A stretch of DNA of 64,000 nucleotides from Galbula dea (Eukaryota; Chordata; Aves; Piciformes; Galbulidae), in NCBI GenBank assembly GCA_013399015.1, contig VWZX01004886.1:1-64000 (forward strand), read 5' to 3'. Within the stretch, counting starts at the first letter, position 1. Every line of letters starts with the position of its first letter. Made by a program: the position numbers and the translations under genes. Below are positions 35,449 through 48,300 of this stretch, in pieces. The notes under the pieces were generated by a model that saw nothing but the letters and a program-made list of their open reading frames with translations, made no database searches and was not told the DNA's origin.

Positions 35449-35450
35449 CC
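35349..35450. repeat. About 100-bp homopyrimidine (T-rich) tract
   Basis: Pure T/C apart from one G, including a T30 run ending at 35429 and a T18 run at 35431-35448. No retroposed sequence with target-site duplication was recognised beside it, so it may be an expanded simple repeat and not a poly(A) tail. Confidence 0.85.
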
Positions 35451-36689
35451 TTAAACATCCCATTATGGAAGAGGATAAAAAAGGATGGGGAGGGGAAAGG
35501 GGAACAAAAGGCTGGTTTGACTTGAATTCGAGGGGCAAAGGAAGAGCTGGTCTGATCTGCCTCTTGCCTCTGGTCTAAGAGAAGAGACATGCCCTCTCCC
35601 AGCACCTGCAGGTGAAATGTTTTCCGTGGGAACAACTGCTGCCCTCGGGTTTCCTTCTGGAAACTGCCTGAGTCTCCCACACTCCCTGTCCTGCTTTATC
35701 CCCCTGCTCCCAGCCCCACATGAAGGGTAGATTGCACTCAGAGCTGCAGTGGGACTAGAAGATGGGAATTCTTGGAGGCAGTGCTGACAAAAGGAAAGGT
35801 GTTTTTGTAACCCAGGGGTTTCCACCCAAAGAAAACACTTGAGTCTTCAGTGAAAGCTTCACCTCAAGTCTGTAGCCATCTGAATGAGTCAGCACAGATT
35901 CACTTTTCTTGCTACCCAGCCTTAATGGAGATGCTCTGATGCCTCAGTTTGGTCTCTTTATCTCTTTTGAGCAAACAGTCAACAGGAAAATCTTGCTGTC
36001 TCAAAAACTCCTCATCCTGTTCACACTTTCCACTGCTCCCTTCAAAAAGCACTTCTTAAGGTAAGCCTTGGGAGCAGCAAGCATGGCAGCAGGGCACAAA
36101 GGGATGCAGGGAACTGATTGGTGCCTGCTCAGCTGCAGATTCTGCTCCTCAGTGCCACTGGACAGAGCTGGAGGGAATCAGGGGTCAGCACTAACATGGT
36201 GAAAGTGTGATTTAAGTGAGGTCCCAGCACTCAGAGCTTCTCCTTTTAGTTCTGGAGAAATCACTGCTCCGACTGCTGGGAGCAGTAGTGTGAGGGCTTT
36301 GGCTTGGCAGTTGCTTGAGTCTCTGAAGTGAACTGAAATCCTGAGTAGTGTATTTGGTGCTGATTATCTCTTTTTGCTTAATAGAACCACATCCTTCTCA
36401 GTGCAGGTGAGCACTTTGCTTTATTTACAGCATGTAGGCCAAGTGTTGTTTATAGTTATAATGATTGTGGCCACTCTTTTCTTTACCCATTCTTGGGTCT
36501 TCTTTTACCTTCACATGTTGTTTAAGGAGAGAGATTTGATTCTTGCCTCAGCTCATGTGAATGAGATGATTTCTCAGCTTGTAGAAAGCACTCTCTGCTT
36601 TGTCAGTCCTTAATGGCATCATGCTGTAGCAGCTGGAGTGCTAGAATCTTCAGGATAGGTGAGATTCATCTTAATTTTGGGTATTCAAG

Positions 36690-36893
36690 ACTTTGAGGCT
36701 GAAGCCTGACTTACTCACCCTGGGGTCCTTGTACAGTCAGTGATGAAAATAGGTATCTCCTGAAGGTGACTCATCTCTCTGCTGTCTCTCTCAGGGGTGA
36801 GATGAATTGCCCTCTGGAAGTGCCTGCTTCCTCTCCATGGCTCTAAAGGGAGCCTAGAGCAATTGGCTTGGAATTAGACACCTAAAAGTTAGA
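36690..36893. mobile_element. Palindromic MITE-like repeat, diverged copy
   Basis: The left arm (from about GAGGCTGAAGCCTGAC to TGACTCATCT) is complementary, with mismatches, to the right arm (GAGATGAATTGCC to TTAGACACCTAA). Corresponding segments match the copy at 38309-38502: TGGGGTCCTTGTACAGTCA against CTGGGTCCTTTTGTAGTCA, and CCTCTGGAAGTGCCT against CCTCTGGAGGTGCCT. Boundaries are approximate. No coding capacity; a non-autonomous DNA-transposon relic is the likely nature. Confidence 0.65.
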
Positions 36894-38308
36894 CATCTAA
36901 GCCCAGGCAGCTGAATCCCCTACCTGGTGCCTGCCTGGCTCTGTTCCTCCATCCCTCTTCAGCTGTTCTGAATTTCCCTCCCAAATGCACCCAGCAGAAA
37001 ACTGATTCCCTGTGGGAATTCCCCAGCAAGGAACCTGTTCAAGGTTGAAATCACCTCATTCCCTGTCCCTTCTGTGCAGCTGAGAGCAAACTCTGAGGTG
37101 AATGAAGTGTGCAGCTGGGTGGGAGGGGAGAGAAGGTTCACCTGCTGCTTGCAGCCCTGTTTTTCTCATGGGGTGAAAAGCCCAGGGCAGCTGTCACTCC
37201 CCATAGGTGACATCTGCATCTTGCTGCATGCATTTGCCTCTCCAAGATGAAGAGCACGCTGCAATCTTGATTTGACTTTGCTCCCATGGTGGTGCTTTTA
37301 TCCTCCAGTGCTGGACTGGCTCAGCAGCTTCCAGTGGGAATCCTGTCGGTTCTGATGGAGCATTTGTCTTTGGTTTTCAGAGCAAATGCTGTCTTCCAGG
37401 AGGGGGGGTGGGGGGGTGGAACAGGAGCAGGTAGAGGGCTGGTGGGGGGGAAGCAGTCCGGAACTGCTCTGCTGCTCCCATCCCCAGAGAAACCTCCCCA
37501 GGCAAACTCGCACCAGATCTGATGCCAGTGCTATGCAAAACAGCTGCCAGGTGAACCCAGGAGAGCAGCACAGTCCTTGTCTGCTGTGCTCCAGGGAACC
37601 AGCTGAGCTTATCACTGCCTTTTCCTCCCTGTCCAGAACAGAGGGGAATGAAGGCTGGGAACTGTAGTGCACGGAGCTCAAAGCAATCTTTTTTCCATTT
37701 AAATCCCGTGGCTTCCCCAGTTGGATGCAATTTAAGGAGGAGAGGACTGTGCCTAGCAGATGCTGGAGACTTTGGATCCCATTGTGTCTGGCTGTTTGTT
37801 GGCTGGTGTGAAGCTCCATTAAAATTAGTGGAGTTCTGGCAGTTTACAGCAGCAGAGAATCTGCTGCCACTGACACTTTTCCTTCTTTTTATCTCCTGGA
37901 GCTAGAAAAGATTAAATCTTAAGTGCAGATCCTCATTGTTTGAACAGATCATTCCTTTAAAGAGAGAAATGAGTATTTGAGTGAGAGTCCTGATGTTGAT
38001 AGAAACTGGGAGGAAACAAGTCTATTTTCAAAATATGTGTAGGGAAGTTTGGGATTTAACTGAAAGAGGAGTGTTGTGATCCCCTCACCCCCAAACCTTG
38101 GCTTGCAGCTGGGATTGGTTTACTTTTACTTGAACACAAGCTTTGAGTGAACTAGAAAAGAAGACAAGATTTGTTTGCAAATAAATCTGTGCACAAACAC
38201 ACTCACTGGTTCTGCTGAGAGGGGTAAGAGATTTGTGTATCCAGCTCCCATTTACATAACCACTGGGAGCAGAAATCACCTCACCCAGTTTTAAATATCT
38301 CACTATTG

Positions 38309-38502
38309 GACATCTAAGCCTGAACTAGTTGCCCCTGGGTCCTTTTGTAGTCAATAAAGAGAAATAGTCATCTCCAGAGGGCCATTCATCTTAAGTTAAG
38401 ATAGGCGTCTAAGATAGGTCAGATGAACGGCCTCTGGAGGTGCCTATTTCTCCTTGCTGTCTACCAAGACAGCCTGGGGCAGTCATCTCAGACTTAGACA
38501 CC
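38309..38502. mobile_element. Palindromic MITE-like repeat, better-preserved copy
   Basis: The arms 38309-38392 and 38419-38502 are long imperfect inverted repeats: ACATCTAAGCCTGA pairs with the complement of CAGACTTAGACACC, and GAGAAATAGTCATCTCCAGAGG with the complement of CCTCTGGAGGTGCCTATTTCTC. The short centre is about 26 bases. The whole would fold into one hairpin. The family was not identified from memory. Confidence 0.75.
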
Positions 38503-39083
38503 CAAGCTACAGCTGAATTAATGTCAATCTCCATGCATATTTGCTCCAGTGTCACAAAATAGCTGGCTGAGGTGCTCCCAAACCACTCCTGTCGATCTAG
38601 AGTGGGATGTGCAAGAGAACAGAGGTAGGACTTGGAGGAAGCTGTGTCTGGCCTTGTAGGAGAAGAAGGGGAGAAGAAAGGTTAGAGCCTGTCAGCTGCA
38701 TGTGCTTGTGAAAGGAGGGAAGTGTAGGAGAAGGGAAGCTTGGAAGAAGAAGAAAGAATATGCTGGAGAGCTTGGGTCTGGTGGTAGGGATGGGGAGTGC
38801 AACTCTGTTCCAGCTCTGCATCTCAAGCTCCAGGTTTTTGGGAAGTATGCTAGTGAGTCAGAGTCATCATCCCTGGGACCTAGGGATTTCCCTCAAGGTG
38901 TTGAATCTTGCCTCATCACCCTGCTGCATTGAACCGTGACAAAACCCTTGCATCCTAGAAACCAGAAATTACCTTTTCCTTCCTGTTCTATTTTAGCAGC
39001 TGGCAGCTTTATTTCCTCCTCCTCTTCTCCTCCTTTTGCCTTTCTTCCCTTTAGCTACTGCCTTTAGATTGCATCACCCCCCC

Positions 39084-39104
39084 CACACACACACACACAC
39101 ACAC
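39084..39104. repeat. (CA)n microsatellite
   Basis: About ten CA units preceded by a C8 run. Ordinary polymorphic simple repeat. Confidence 0.95.
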
Positions 39105-40971
39105 CCCTCCTGTGGGTTTCAAAGGTAGAAACTGTAGGCCTTGAAGATCCTGAAGCAGTCCTGCTCAGGTGTGTGGATCCTGATTGTGATCATCTATTAG
39201 CCCTTATCAGCATTCCCATCCTTCTGTGTGCAGTTGTTGGCTCTTGGGGCGTTGAGCTGGAACACAATGAATGAAGAAATTCCTGGGGCAGGAGCAGCTG
39301 GAAAGAGGTGGTCAGGGAGCAGCTGCTTCCAGGAGAGGCACAGGAGCGTGGAAGCGTGTGGCAAGGGGGAGGCTGCAGCAGAGTAGGGAGTAAGGTGGAA
39401 AAAGATGAAGACCTGTGGTTGGGAAGAGAAAAAGCTTGGAGCAGCAGGTCAGGAGGAAGATTGAGGACAGGCTCTAGCATAGGAGAAATGCAGACAGGCT
39501 GGGAGAGAAGGTGCAGAGCTGGATCTGCGTTGAGTTGCAGATGTCAGGGGAGAAGATGATAGATGTCAGAGCAGGCAACCAACAGCTTGTTCTGCTCTGG
39601 AGAAGTGCTGTGGGACTGCTAGTGAAAGACCCACAGCTCAGCCTACCAAGGGCAACAAAGGCAGCTCAGTTGCCACAGTCAGTGCTGCTAATGTGTTGCA
39701 GATTACATCTCCAGAGCTGGTTTTAGATAGCAGAGTGCCATGAAATTGTTATCATTGACCCTCCACTATTTTGCCATCTATGAATAACTGTCCCAGGCAT
39801 GCTCCCCCTGAGGATCTCAGAGAACCATGCTGATTCACCTGGGAATATGATGTGTATGGTGCAAGCTGAAAGAAAACCTGTGTGCTAGGTTAGGGGAGAG
39901 GCTTGTTCAGCTGAAGAAGGCAAGTCAGTGGCAGAGCTGGAGTTGCTCTCCTGCCTGCACAGCCTCTCTTCATCGCTTTCCAACTTCTTGCAAGAAAGAC
40001 ATGAACTGCTAGAAAGCTGATGTGTTGAAGCTTGATCAGATCACAGGGTCTGTGCTTTATGGGGAACATTATACTGGAAAAAACCAACACCAAACCCACC
40101 AAAAACCAGGAGGAGGAGCCCCTGGGGGCTTGTGCAGTTGGGATGTGAACAATTTCAGGCTGTTTATCACAGTCTCACTTGGACTGGAAGAGGATGACTT
40201 AGGGAATGGATTGCAAAGGGAAGGGGTTTCTTGGGGTTGCCTTTGCAGCTAAAGAGGCTTCGTGGAATCCCTTAAAGCATTCATATCTGTGGAGCACAGA
40301 ACCTCTCCTCTGTGATGTTCTTGATGAATTTGGCAGGTGTGATGGTGGTAGGGGGGGGAATGTTTATCATCAAAGGGGAATGAGTGAAGGCCTGTGCAGT
40401 ACCTTCAGGCTGAAACCTGTCTGATTTTTCCCCCTGTGCCTGCCAATCTCTTTTGGAATCAAGGAGACGCCTCTTGAGCACAACCCCACGGCACCCTCTG
40501 TTCCTTTAGATATCCCATAATTATTCAGTGCCACATGGATCCCTGGTTAACAGCCTTGGCTACCTGTTTGCTAACCTCTCCCACAGTTAGTTCTTGCTTT
40601 TTACATACAGTGCCTTGGTCCTGGATTTCCTTGGAGATCTGTAACATCCTGCAGCTCACCTCTGGTAGAACCTCCCTTGCAGTCAGTGAACTTTCCCCCA
40701 CCCTTGCTGCTTGGCCAGGTATCTCCCAGGCAGAAGCACTTCTGCTACACTTCAGCAAAGGCTGATACCACCAGATGTTGCAAAATCTGCTTTTCTGCTT
40801 CCATTGCTGCATTTGTGTTAACTTCACCTTCCTCCTCCTCCTCTCTTTGCTCTTGAAACTGAGCTGGGCTAGCAGCATCTCTTTGGTGATCTGTGATCTA
40901 AGTTATGGGAAGTTTACATCAATGCTGGCTGTCTTTAATACTGAGATATTGTTCTGTTTGTTTCCTTGTAG

Positions 40972-41006
40972 GAGGTGAACAGAATGGGCTGGACTTTAAC
41001 AGGCAG
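40972..41006 (+). CDS. POU2F3: POU2F3 coding exon 3 (residues 34-45)
   Basis: A micro-size exon of 35 nt. The acceptor CCTTGTAG ends at 40971 and the donor is GTAAGA. It reads G-GEQNGLDFNRQ, matching human GNDRNGLDFNRQ as recalled, and restores phase 0. Recognition rests on the NGLDFNRQ match and exact phase fit. Confidence 0.93.
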
Positions 41007-44000
41007 GTAAGATGCTCCCTGGGTTACCAGGTATTCATTCTCCTGCTTTCTTGAATGACTGTTTTTTAATTGCTCATCTTGCTGAGTCCAAGTGGCTACT
41101 GCTAAGAGATAAAAACTGTTAGGTCAGAAGCTACCATCAAACAGACCACATAAGTTCCTCCCAATTCCCTTTGTGGGATGGAATGACAGATTACATTTCT
41201 GGTTTCCAGGCCTTCCTATTTCAGAGAAGTTCCATTAATTACAGAGTTTCTTTGAATCACTTTTTGCTTGAGGCTTTTTCTGGCTTTTGAATTTTTGGCC
41301 GTTGTCATTTGGAAACAAAAGGGACCTCAGTCCCAGGGGCAAATCCTGCCCCAAAGCCCCATGCATTTCTACTGCCTGTGACACTGGCACTGAAAACACT
41401 GTGGTATGCAAGCCTGAGAGCTCGGGGCTGACTCACAGGAGTATCAGCAAGGACTGAAGATGAGGTGGTTTGAGGTCTTGGAGTGCGTAGGTCAAGACCA
41501 GACCTGCCTACAATGGCAGATTGCTCTTTGCAAGACAGCAGGGAAAGGGACAACAGATAAAAGCAAGTGCTTCTGGCAGGGCAAGCAAGCCTTAGTTGTG
41601 AATCTCCCTGTGAGGAACCGTTGTCCTTTCTGTGTTTGCTGTTATCCTCCTGCTTCCCACAGCTAAAAGCAACCCCTGTCTCACTGGGTGCTTGGAGATT
41701 TTCATCTGTGGCTCTAAGAAACCCTTAAATTTCACATCAGAATTGCAAGGGCAGGAAGGTGACTGCTTGCTCCCCTGTGAGGGGACAGCTCCAGGAAGCA
41801 TGTAGATCTTGGATCTGTGCAGACACATGAGAAGACACTCTCTGAGAGTGTCCAGAGCTAAGTCCTCCTGTGGTCATCAGTGGAGCTGGGCTCAGACCCT
41901 GTAAAGAAAAAAGAGCATGTCTAGAGAGCTAACCTACTGCTCTGCTGCAGGGCTCTGGGGGTGGCCAAGGAGCTGGAGTGAGGAAAGCAAAAGGGTATGT
42001 GACTGCACAGGCAGTCACTAGTGTCTGAAGCAGATGTTGGCACTCAACAGTACAGCAACCTCCATGCTTCCAACCAGGTTTTCCCTGAGTTCAAGGGTTG
42101 CAATCCTCTGCAAAGGCTTCCTGCTAGCAGCAGGTGGGCAGTTGAAGGGATTTTTCTGTCCCTCAAGCTTGCCTTGGTGGTTCTTGTCTGACAGATGTCA
42201 GCGAGCTGCTGTTTGTTTGTTTGCTTTGGCTGCTCTGGCTCTGGGTGGGTCGTAACTTCCTATCAAAGGTGTCTTAACACGTTCAGCCATCTTCCAGGGT
42301 TTTGGAATATCCAGCAGAAAACAAAAAGCCTTGTGTCTCCAGCTCTGTGGATTGCAGAGCCCAAAGCAGAGGCTTTCTGCACGCCAAGAGAAGAATCCAA
42401 TCTGCTTATAGCTGGTGATAAAAGGAAATTCCCTCCAGATAGAAAGAAGCTCTGAAAGGACAAGATCGTTACATGTTGCAAACTTCTCCTATGGCAACAC
42501 CACAGAGGTGTTAGAACTAGAAGCTGGGCTGAGGTTAATCAAGGAAACCTTACTGACTGTGCTGAAGCAGTGCTGATTTACCCTCACTGAGGATCTGACT
42601 CGTTACTTTTAAGGTCCTAGTCCTCTGCATGCTGCTGAATGGTTGGATGCTGGTGGATTTGTAGGGGCAGACAGCCACACAGACAGCCAGATTTGGGCCA
42701 GAATCTGCTTGATAGAAAAGTCCTCCACCCAAAAAGAGATCCGGGATTTATGACAGTCTTTTGTAGCATTCACTTCCCACCTCTGGTTTTCTCCTTCCCC
42801 CAGAGGGGTATGGTAAAATCCCTTTGTCTTGTGGCAGCACCTCTGTGTAACTGAATAGCAAACCAGACTTAACAAGGTTTAAAAATCAACCCCCTGTGAA
42901 CAAGTTTAGTTTAATGCTTGTTTGTTTGTTTTTTTTAACCTGGTCTGGTTCTCCAGAACATAAGTGGTGCCCACAGGAGAGGTTTTGCAGTGATGTCAGA
43001 GATGGGGCTGTAAGTCCATGGGAGTGGACAGAGGAGTGTGCAAATAGCTCTTTGTCTCCCTCTCTTGGTCCTCTCAAGGCCATGTGTAGACTTGAGCCAC
43101 TCTTATTGTTATTATTACGATTTCAAATGAGCATGAGCCCAAATGCACACAGGTTAGACACCCAGGTGACCTCAGCTGTTGGGGAATTCATCTTCAAGCC
43201 TGCAAAGAGATTTCAAATGAAAAAGGAAGACAGGAGATAAGGAAATATCAAAGTGTTTTCATGTAAAATCAGGTGCAGAGCAATTTCAGCAGGGTGGAGG
43301 TCGGTGGGGTTTTTCATTTTGGTTTGGGGTTTGAGGTTGGTTTTTGGGTGGCTTGCTTTTTTTTTTCTTCTTCTTTTTTTTTCTTTGGTTACCTTGCAAT
43401 TCAAGTTTTCAAACTGAAGCCAGAGAAGCATGGTTTGAAACCCAGCTCCGAGCTGAATGCAAGAGCTGCTGAGCTCTCTTTGACTTTATTTGGAGAGCTG
43501 GGTGCTAATCACTTTGAAGATCATAAATCTCACCTCATTGAAGCCTCTCCCCCAGTCTTTGTAGATGGCCTACATTTCAGGTCTGTTTCCCTCCCATGTT
43601 ATGCTCCAGGCAGGAAGAGAAGGGTGGAGTGACCTGGTTAGACCCCTTACTTGCTTACCAATTCCCTGCTGTGGCTGCTCTCACCCTGAAAATGGGGAGG
43701 AGGGAAACTCTGGTGGAGTTTGAGGTTTTCTTGCAGTTTGTGGGTCAGCCCAGTGCTTTATGAGAAAGCTGCCTTCTGATCCCTCAACCTATTTGGCAAA
43801 CGTTTCTTCCCCCCTCCCCTCCTTCCCCCCCTTCCAACTCTCCTCCCACCTGGATGCAACAGTAATTTGTATGTGAATGAGAGGGAAAAGGGTGTGTATG
43901 GAAAAAAGAAGCATCTTCTGCCTTGTCTTTCTGGTTTGGCTTTTTATTTAGTGAGTCTAATGCTGGTTGTTTCCTGTTTATATCAAGGGAAATGCAAAGA

Positions 44001-44116
44001 GACAGTAATAAACTTTCACCTTCAGTGCTGGCAACCTGGATAGGGACATCTGCTGCTGGATGGTTTGGGATTGTGTCAGGGACAGAACTGAGTAACCTCC
44101 TTGGATCTCAGGTTGC

Positions 44117-44383
44117 CAGTGAGAGGACAAAGAAATGGCTTCAAGTTGCATCAGGGGAGGTTTAGATCAGATGTTAAGAAAAATTTCTTCCCTGCAAGAG
44201 TTGTTAGGCATTGGGACAGGCTGCCCAGGGCAGTGGTGGAGTCCCCATCCCTGGAGGGGTTAAAAAAACCATAGAGATGTGGTGCTGAGGGCCATGGTTT
44301 AGTGGCATGGGGGTGCTAGGTTGATGGTTGGACTGGATGATCTGAGAGGTCTCTTCCAGCCTTCATGTTCTGGGATTCTGTGA
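44117..44383 (+). mobile_element. CR1 LINE 3' fragment, sense
   Basis: Runs from GAGAGGACAAAGAAATGGCT through TTTCTTCCCTGCAAGAG, GGGCAGTGGTGGAGTC and GGTTGGACTGGATGATCT to the terminal GGGATTCTGTGA. 5'-truncated, in the same orientation as POU2F3, and non-coding now. Confidence 0.93.
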
Positions 44384-45343
44384 GTAACTGGGCAAGGGTA
44401 ACTTTGGAGTCTTGCTGTGAAAGGGCATGGGCTTGGCCCATGTGGAGGTTGAAATCAGAACTCCTCCTCGTTGCAATGTGATGATCCTCCCCAGGTGATG
44501 CTGCTGAGGTCTTAAAAGGTCTTGTTTGCTTTATATCCCCATTGGTGTACACAGCATTCAGCCTTTAAGGAACTACATTGTTTCTGTAGATGACTCTGAA
44601 GACAGCAGTTCTAGAGAGCCAGGTAATTCCCATTGTGTCTGGAGCTAACCCCTGGGATAATCTTACCTTCTGGAATACACCCATGGAGCTGGGGCTGATG
44701 GCTTTGGGAGATGACAGGGCTTTGGTGTGAGTGTTGCAGCCCAGCACAGTGCTGTGCACCCATCTGCAGCTGGAGGAGGAGGATTTTACACAGAGGCTGA
44801 ATCACTGGTTTCTTTCCCATCAAGAAAGTGATGTGTAGGAACATTTCATCTATTAGTCCTTGCAGCAATGTGGTCTCTGAGTGCCAGGGAGGAATGAAGG
44901 CTCAGATCTCCTTCCAAAGAAGGGACTAAGAGGTGTCCTCTCCAAGCCTCTTCAGCCTTCCAAGCACTGAGCTGCACCACAGTGCTGGGAAAGAAGATGT
45001 GTCTCTTGAAACAGAGCTGAAAGGTTCTGTGTCATCAGTGCAGGAAAGGCTTAGCAAGATCTGCATGTGCTCTGTATCCAAATAGGTTATGCATCTTCAT
45101 TCCAGCAAAAGGCTAACCCTTGCAGCTAGGCTGTCATTTCCTTAATGATAATAACAGGTTTGATATTTGTATCAATGTAAAGGTGATCCTGCCATGAGAC
45201 TTTACAATATCTAAGAGAGACAAGCAGGCACTAGTGTGCTTGAGCAGCACAGGGTTCAGCACAGCCTGGACTTTCTTGTTGGTTCTTTATTCCCATTACT
45301 TTCTTTTCTTTGATTTACACCAGTCAGGGGATGGAATAAGGAG

Positions 45344-45361
45344 ATATATATATATATATAT
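45344..45361. repeat. (AT)n microsatellite
   Basis: Nine AT units in POU2F3 intron 3. Confidence 0.9.
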
Positions 45362-48300
45362 TTCGAACAGGCTTCCTAGAAGTAGGCTCTTGGGATGGAT
45401 ATAACTGGGAAAAGGAGGTAGCTCAGAGATGTATTGCTTCAGAACACAAAGAGAAGCATCCAGAACAAAGAAGGAAATCAGATGTGCAATTGAAGTGGCC
45501 TTGTATTTTGGGTACACATCATCATTTTGCACATGGACTTGTACCCATTGCCATTTGGACCGTTGTACATTACTCTGAGGAGCACATTTCAAAGCCTCTC
45601 TCTTCCAGTGGTCAGTTAGCATTAAATGATTGAGCTGCTTAAGATTCCCAGTTGGTAAGACCCGAGGAGACTGATTTTGGCCAGCTGAGTGTGTCTGCTA
45701 GTATATCACAGAGTGGTGAGGGACTTGTTCTATTGAAAAAGTCCTCTCTTCCAAGATCAAGGGAAGGATCCTGTGTTTTACTGCCCTGCTCTCTGCCAAA
45801 GGTGCCAAAGGGGTTCCCTTCCCTCAGTACCTCTCTATCTAACTCATCTCCCTGCTCTGGTCACACCTGACAGAGTCATTGTCCAAGGGAACTTTAGTTT
45901 TTGAAGTTTACATGGAGTTTCCAACAGTTGTTTTGAGGTAACAGAGTGAGTTGTCTCAGGTCTTCACAGCTCATGTCCATGACAGGAGAAATTAAAGTGG
46001 GCAAACTGCATCTGACATCTAAAATCACTGGTGGCTCTTTTGTCAGTACCATTAATAACACTCTGACTTTCTTTGGTCCTTCCCACCCACATGTCTGAAG
46101 GTACTTTGCTAATGAATTTAGCATCCCCATGCCTCTGGAAGGTAGGGAGCTGTTTAACCCTGTCTTACAGCTGGAGCAGACCCAGCCTGACTACTTGGCT
46201 TTTCCCAAAGATGCTGAGCGCCACTGATTGCAGCTGAAATCAGTTGATGCTTTATAGGACAGTTGCCTGTGGACATTGAGGTGCATTGTAACCCAGGGCC
46301 CTGCTGGCTGGCAGAGCTGGGATCTGGACTCTGGTTCTCTGATTCATAGTCTTGTGCTCAACCACAGACAAGTTCTTCCTCCCCTCCATCCTTTTGAAGG
46401 TGGAAAGAAGGGCCTAACTTGCTAGGTAGTTTGTTATTAATATCTGGGATGCAAAACTCCCTGCAGATTTAATTTTGCTCAATCAGGGCTTCCCTCCCTC
46501 CAGGGATCTCTCTCATAGTTTTTCATTCCACTTTGTGTTCCCACCTCCCCCTAATCTCATGTGTTCCCTAGATGTCATTTCTGTTCCTGCTTGGCTTTTC
46601 CCTGTGGGTAGTTCAGGTTTCAGTCTGCCCTCCAGATTTTCATCCCAGTCCTGTTTTGCCCTCCTCTCAAGGGGAGGTTCACATCCTGCTTCCTTCTCCC
46701 CTCTGGGGATCAATTCAGATTTCATTCTCTTCTCTCTTCTCTGCATTGCCCCAGGGTGCAGCCTGAGTCTTGCATCTGCTTTTCATCTCTTGAGCCTTCC
46801 CTAGCTGGAAATCAGCCCAGCTGCCCGTATCTGCCCTGACTGACACTGGATCTAAGCTGAACACTACCTTGGCCTTTCCCTTTTGAAGTTCCCTTGCTCT
46901 GTCCCAGGGATAGACTGATTGCATAAATTTGTATGTGTGCTCTGGTTCTTCATTGAAACACAGCCCTTTGGGAAAGCATCAGAGAAAGCCCTGGCTTGAG
47001 GGAAACTCCTCTGTGTCTATATATGGCATCGCTTTGCTTAGGACAGATATGTAGAGGAACCCCTTCTTCAAGCTGGTTTTGTTCTGGCACCTTGCAGAGG
47101 TCCTCAGGTGAGATTTGCTGGGAATGAACTCCAAAACAGGCCAGTGAGTTGTTGGGGAAGCTGCTGAGAAAATGGGGGTGGAGGTAGGAGAAAGGATTTG
47201 GCCTTTAAATGTTTCCTCATCAAGTGAACTGAAACCACTGAACTCATTTTATGTTAGCCCGTAACAGCTGACAACAACCCAGCATCATTTCAGAGCTGGC
47301 TGGATTGCCTCTGTTCCTTTAGATCCAGCTGCAGTGCATTCAAAAACTCCTGCTTTCCTGCTCCAGGCTTCTGAAGAGCAGCCTGGATTTAGAGAGTATT
47401 TCCAACACTTGTTTCCTTGGTCCACTGGCCATATATCTTGTACTACTCTTTCAAAGCTCTCTTGGGGCTGAGGGAGGGACAGACAGGTCTTCTCTTCATG
47501 CAGATTCCCTACTCCAACTGAGCTCCTATCATCCTTTGGGAAATACTTTCTAGGCTCACTGGGGTCAAGCCTGAGTTTCATGGACCTGTCTAAATGGACA
47601 TAACAATTATTTCCACAATAGAAACTAAGCTGAAGGCATGGTTGTCTCTGTCAAACCACATTTTAGGTTGCCCAGCACCTTTTTAAGTGGTGAGTTGCAC
47701 GAACCACTGTGCATGGATATGACTGGGGAATGGCTCAGCAGTAATAAGGAGAGGACTCCAAATTCTTGAAGGCCTTTCATCTGGTGAGCTCCAAGAATTC
47801 AATCAAGAGCCTGCACCACCCAGCAAGGGTGGGGCCCTACACCCATTTAGCAGAAGGGCAAGTCATAGCATAAAAAGGTGAAGGCAATAGGGTTTCAAAC
47901 AAGGCCTCTAATTTTGGAAGCCTGACATCAGAGTGCACTTTACTTTCTCCCTTTCCAGAGGTGCTGATCTGCTAGCACTCCATGTGAAATCAGTGGGCTG
48001 CACCAGGGCAGCTCAGGCCCTTAGGAGACAGGCACTGGCTTTATGCTAGCAAGAAACTCTCTTGCCCTGCTTTCCCAAAACACAGAAGCTGCCTGGAGCC
48101 AGCGAGCTGGGAGCAGAGAACTGGCTCTGAGCTCCCTCCCCCCCTCCATCACCAGACTTCATTCCCTCCACTCAAAATGAAAAGCCATGTGATGCTCTCC
48201 AGCTAAGTTGATTCTTCTCACTCTCCCTTTCTTTTTTAATTATATTACTTGTGTGTATTTAATGCAATCCCTCTAGCTGCTCTTCTTGTGTCCCAGTTCC

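Larger units (their letters stand above)
29794..40971 (+). other. POU2F3: POU2F3 intron 2 (11.2 kb)
   Basis: Holds a G13 run (32553-32565), a CR1 fragment (34341-34440), an X-box/octamer cluster (35164-35199), a long T tract (35349-35450), two palindromic MITE-like copies (36,690-36,893 and 38309-38502), a (CA)n at 39084-39104 and an exon-like segment at 31671-31735 that I do not accept as an exon. No gene was recognised. Confidence 0.8.

Noticed and set aside
46475..46804. Pyrimidine-rich 109-codon open frame, possibly a repeated exon
   Set aside because: The open frame follows from C/T bias; apparent internal repeats did not align consistently.
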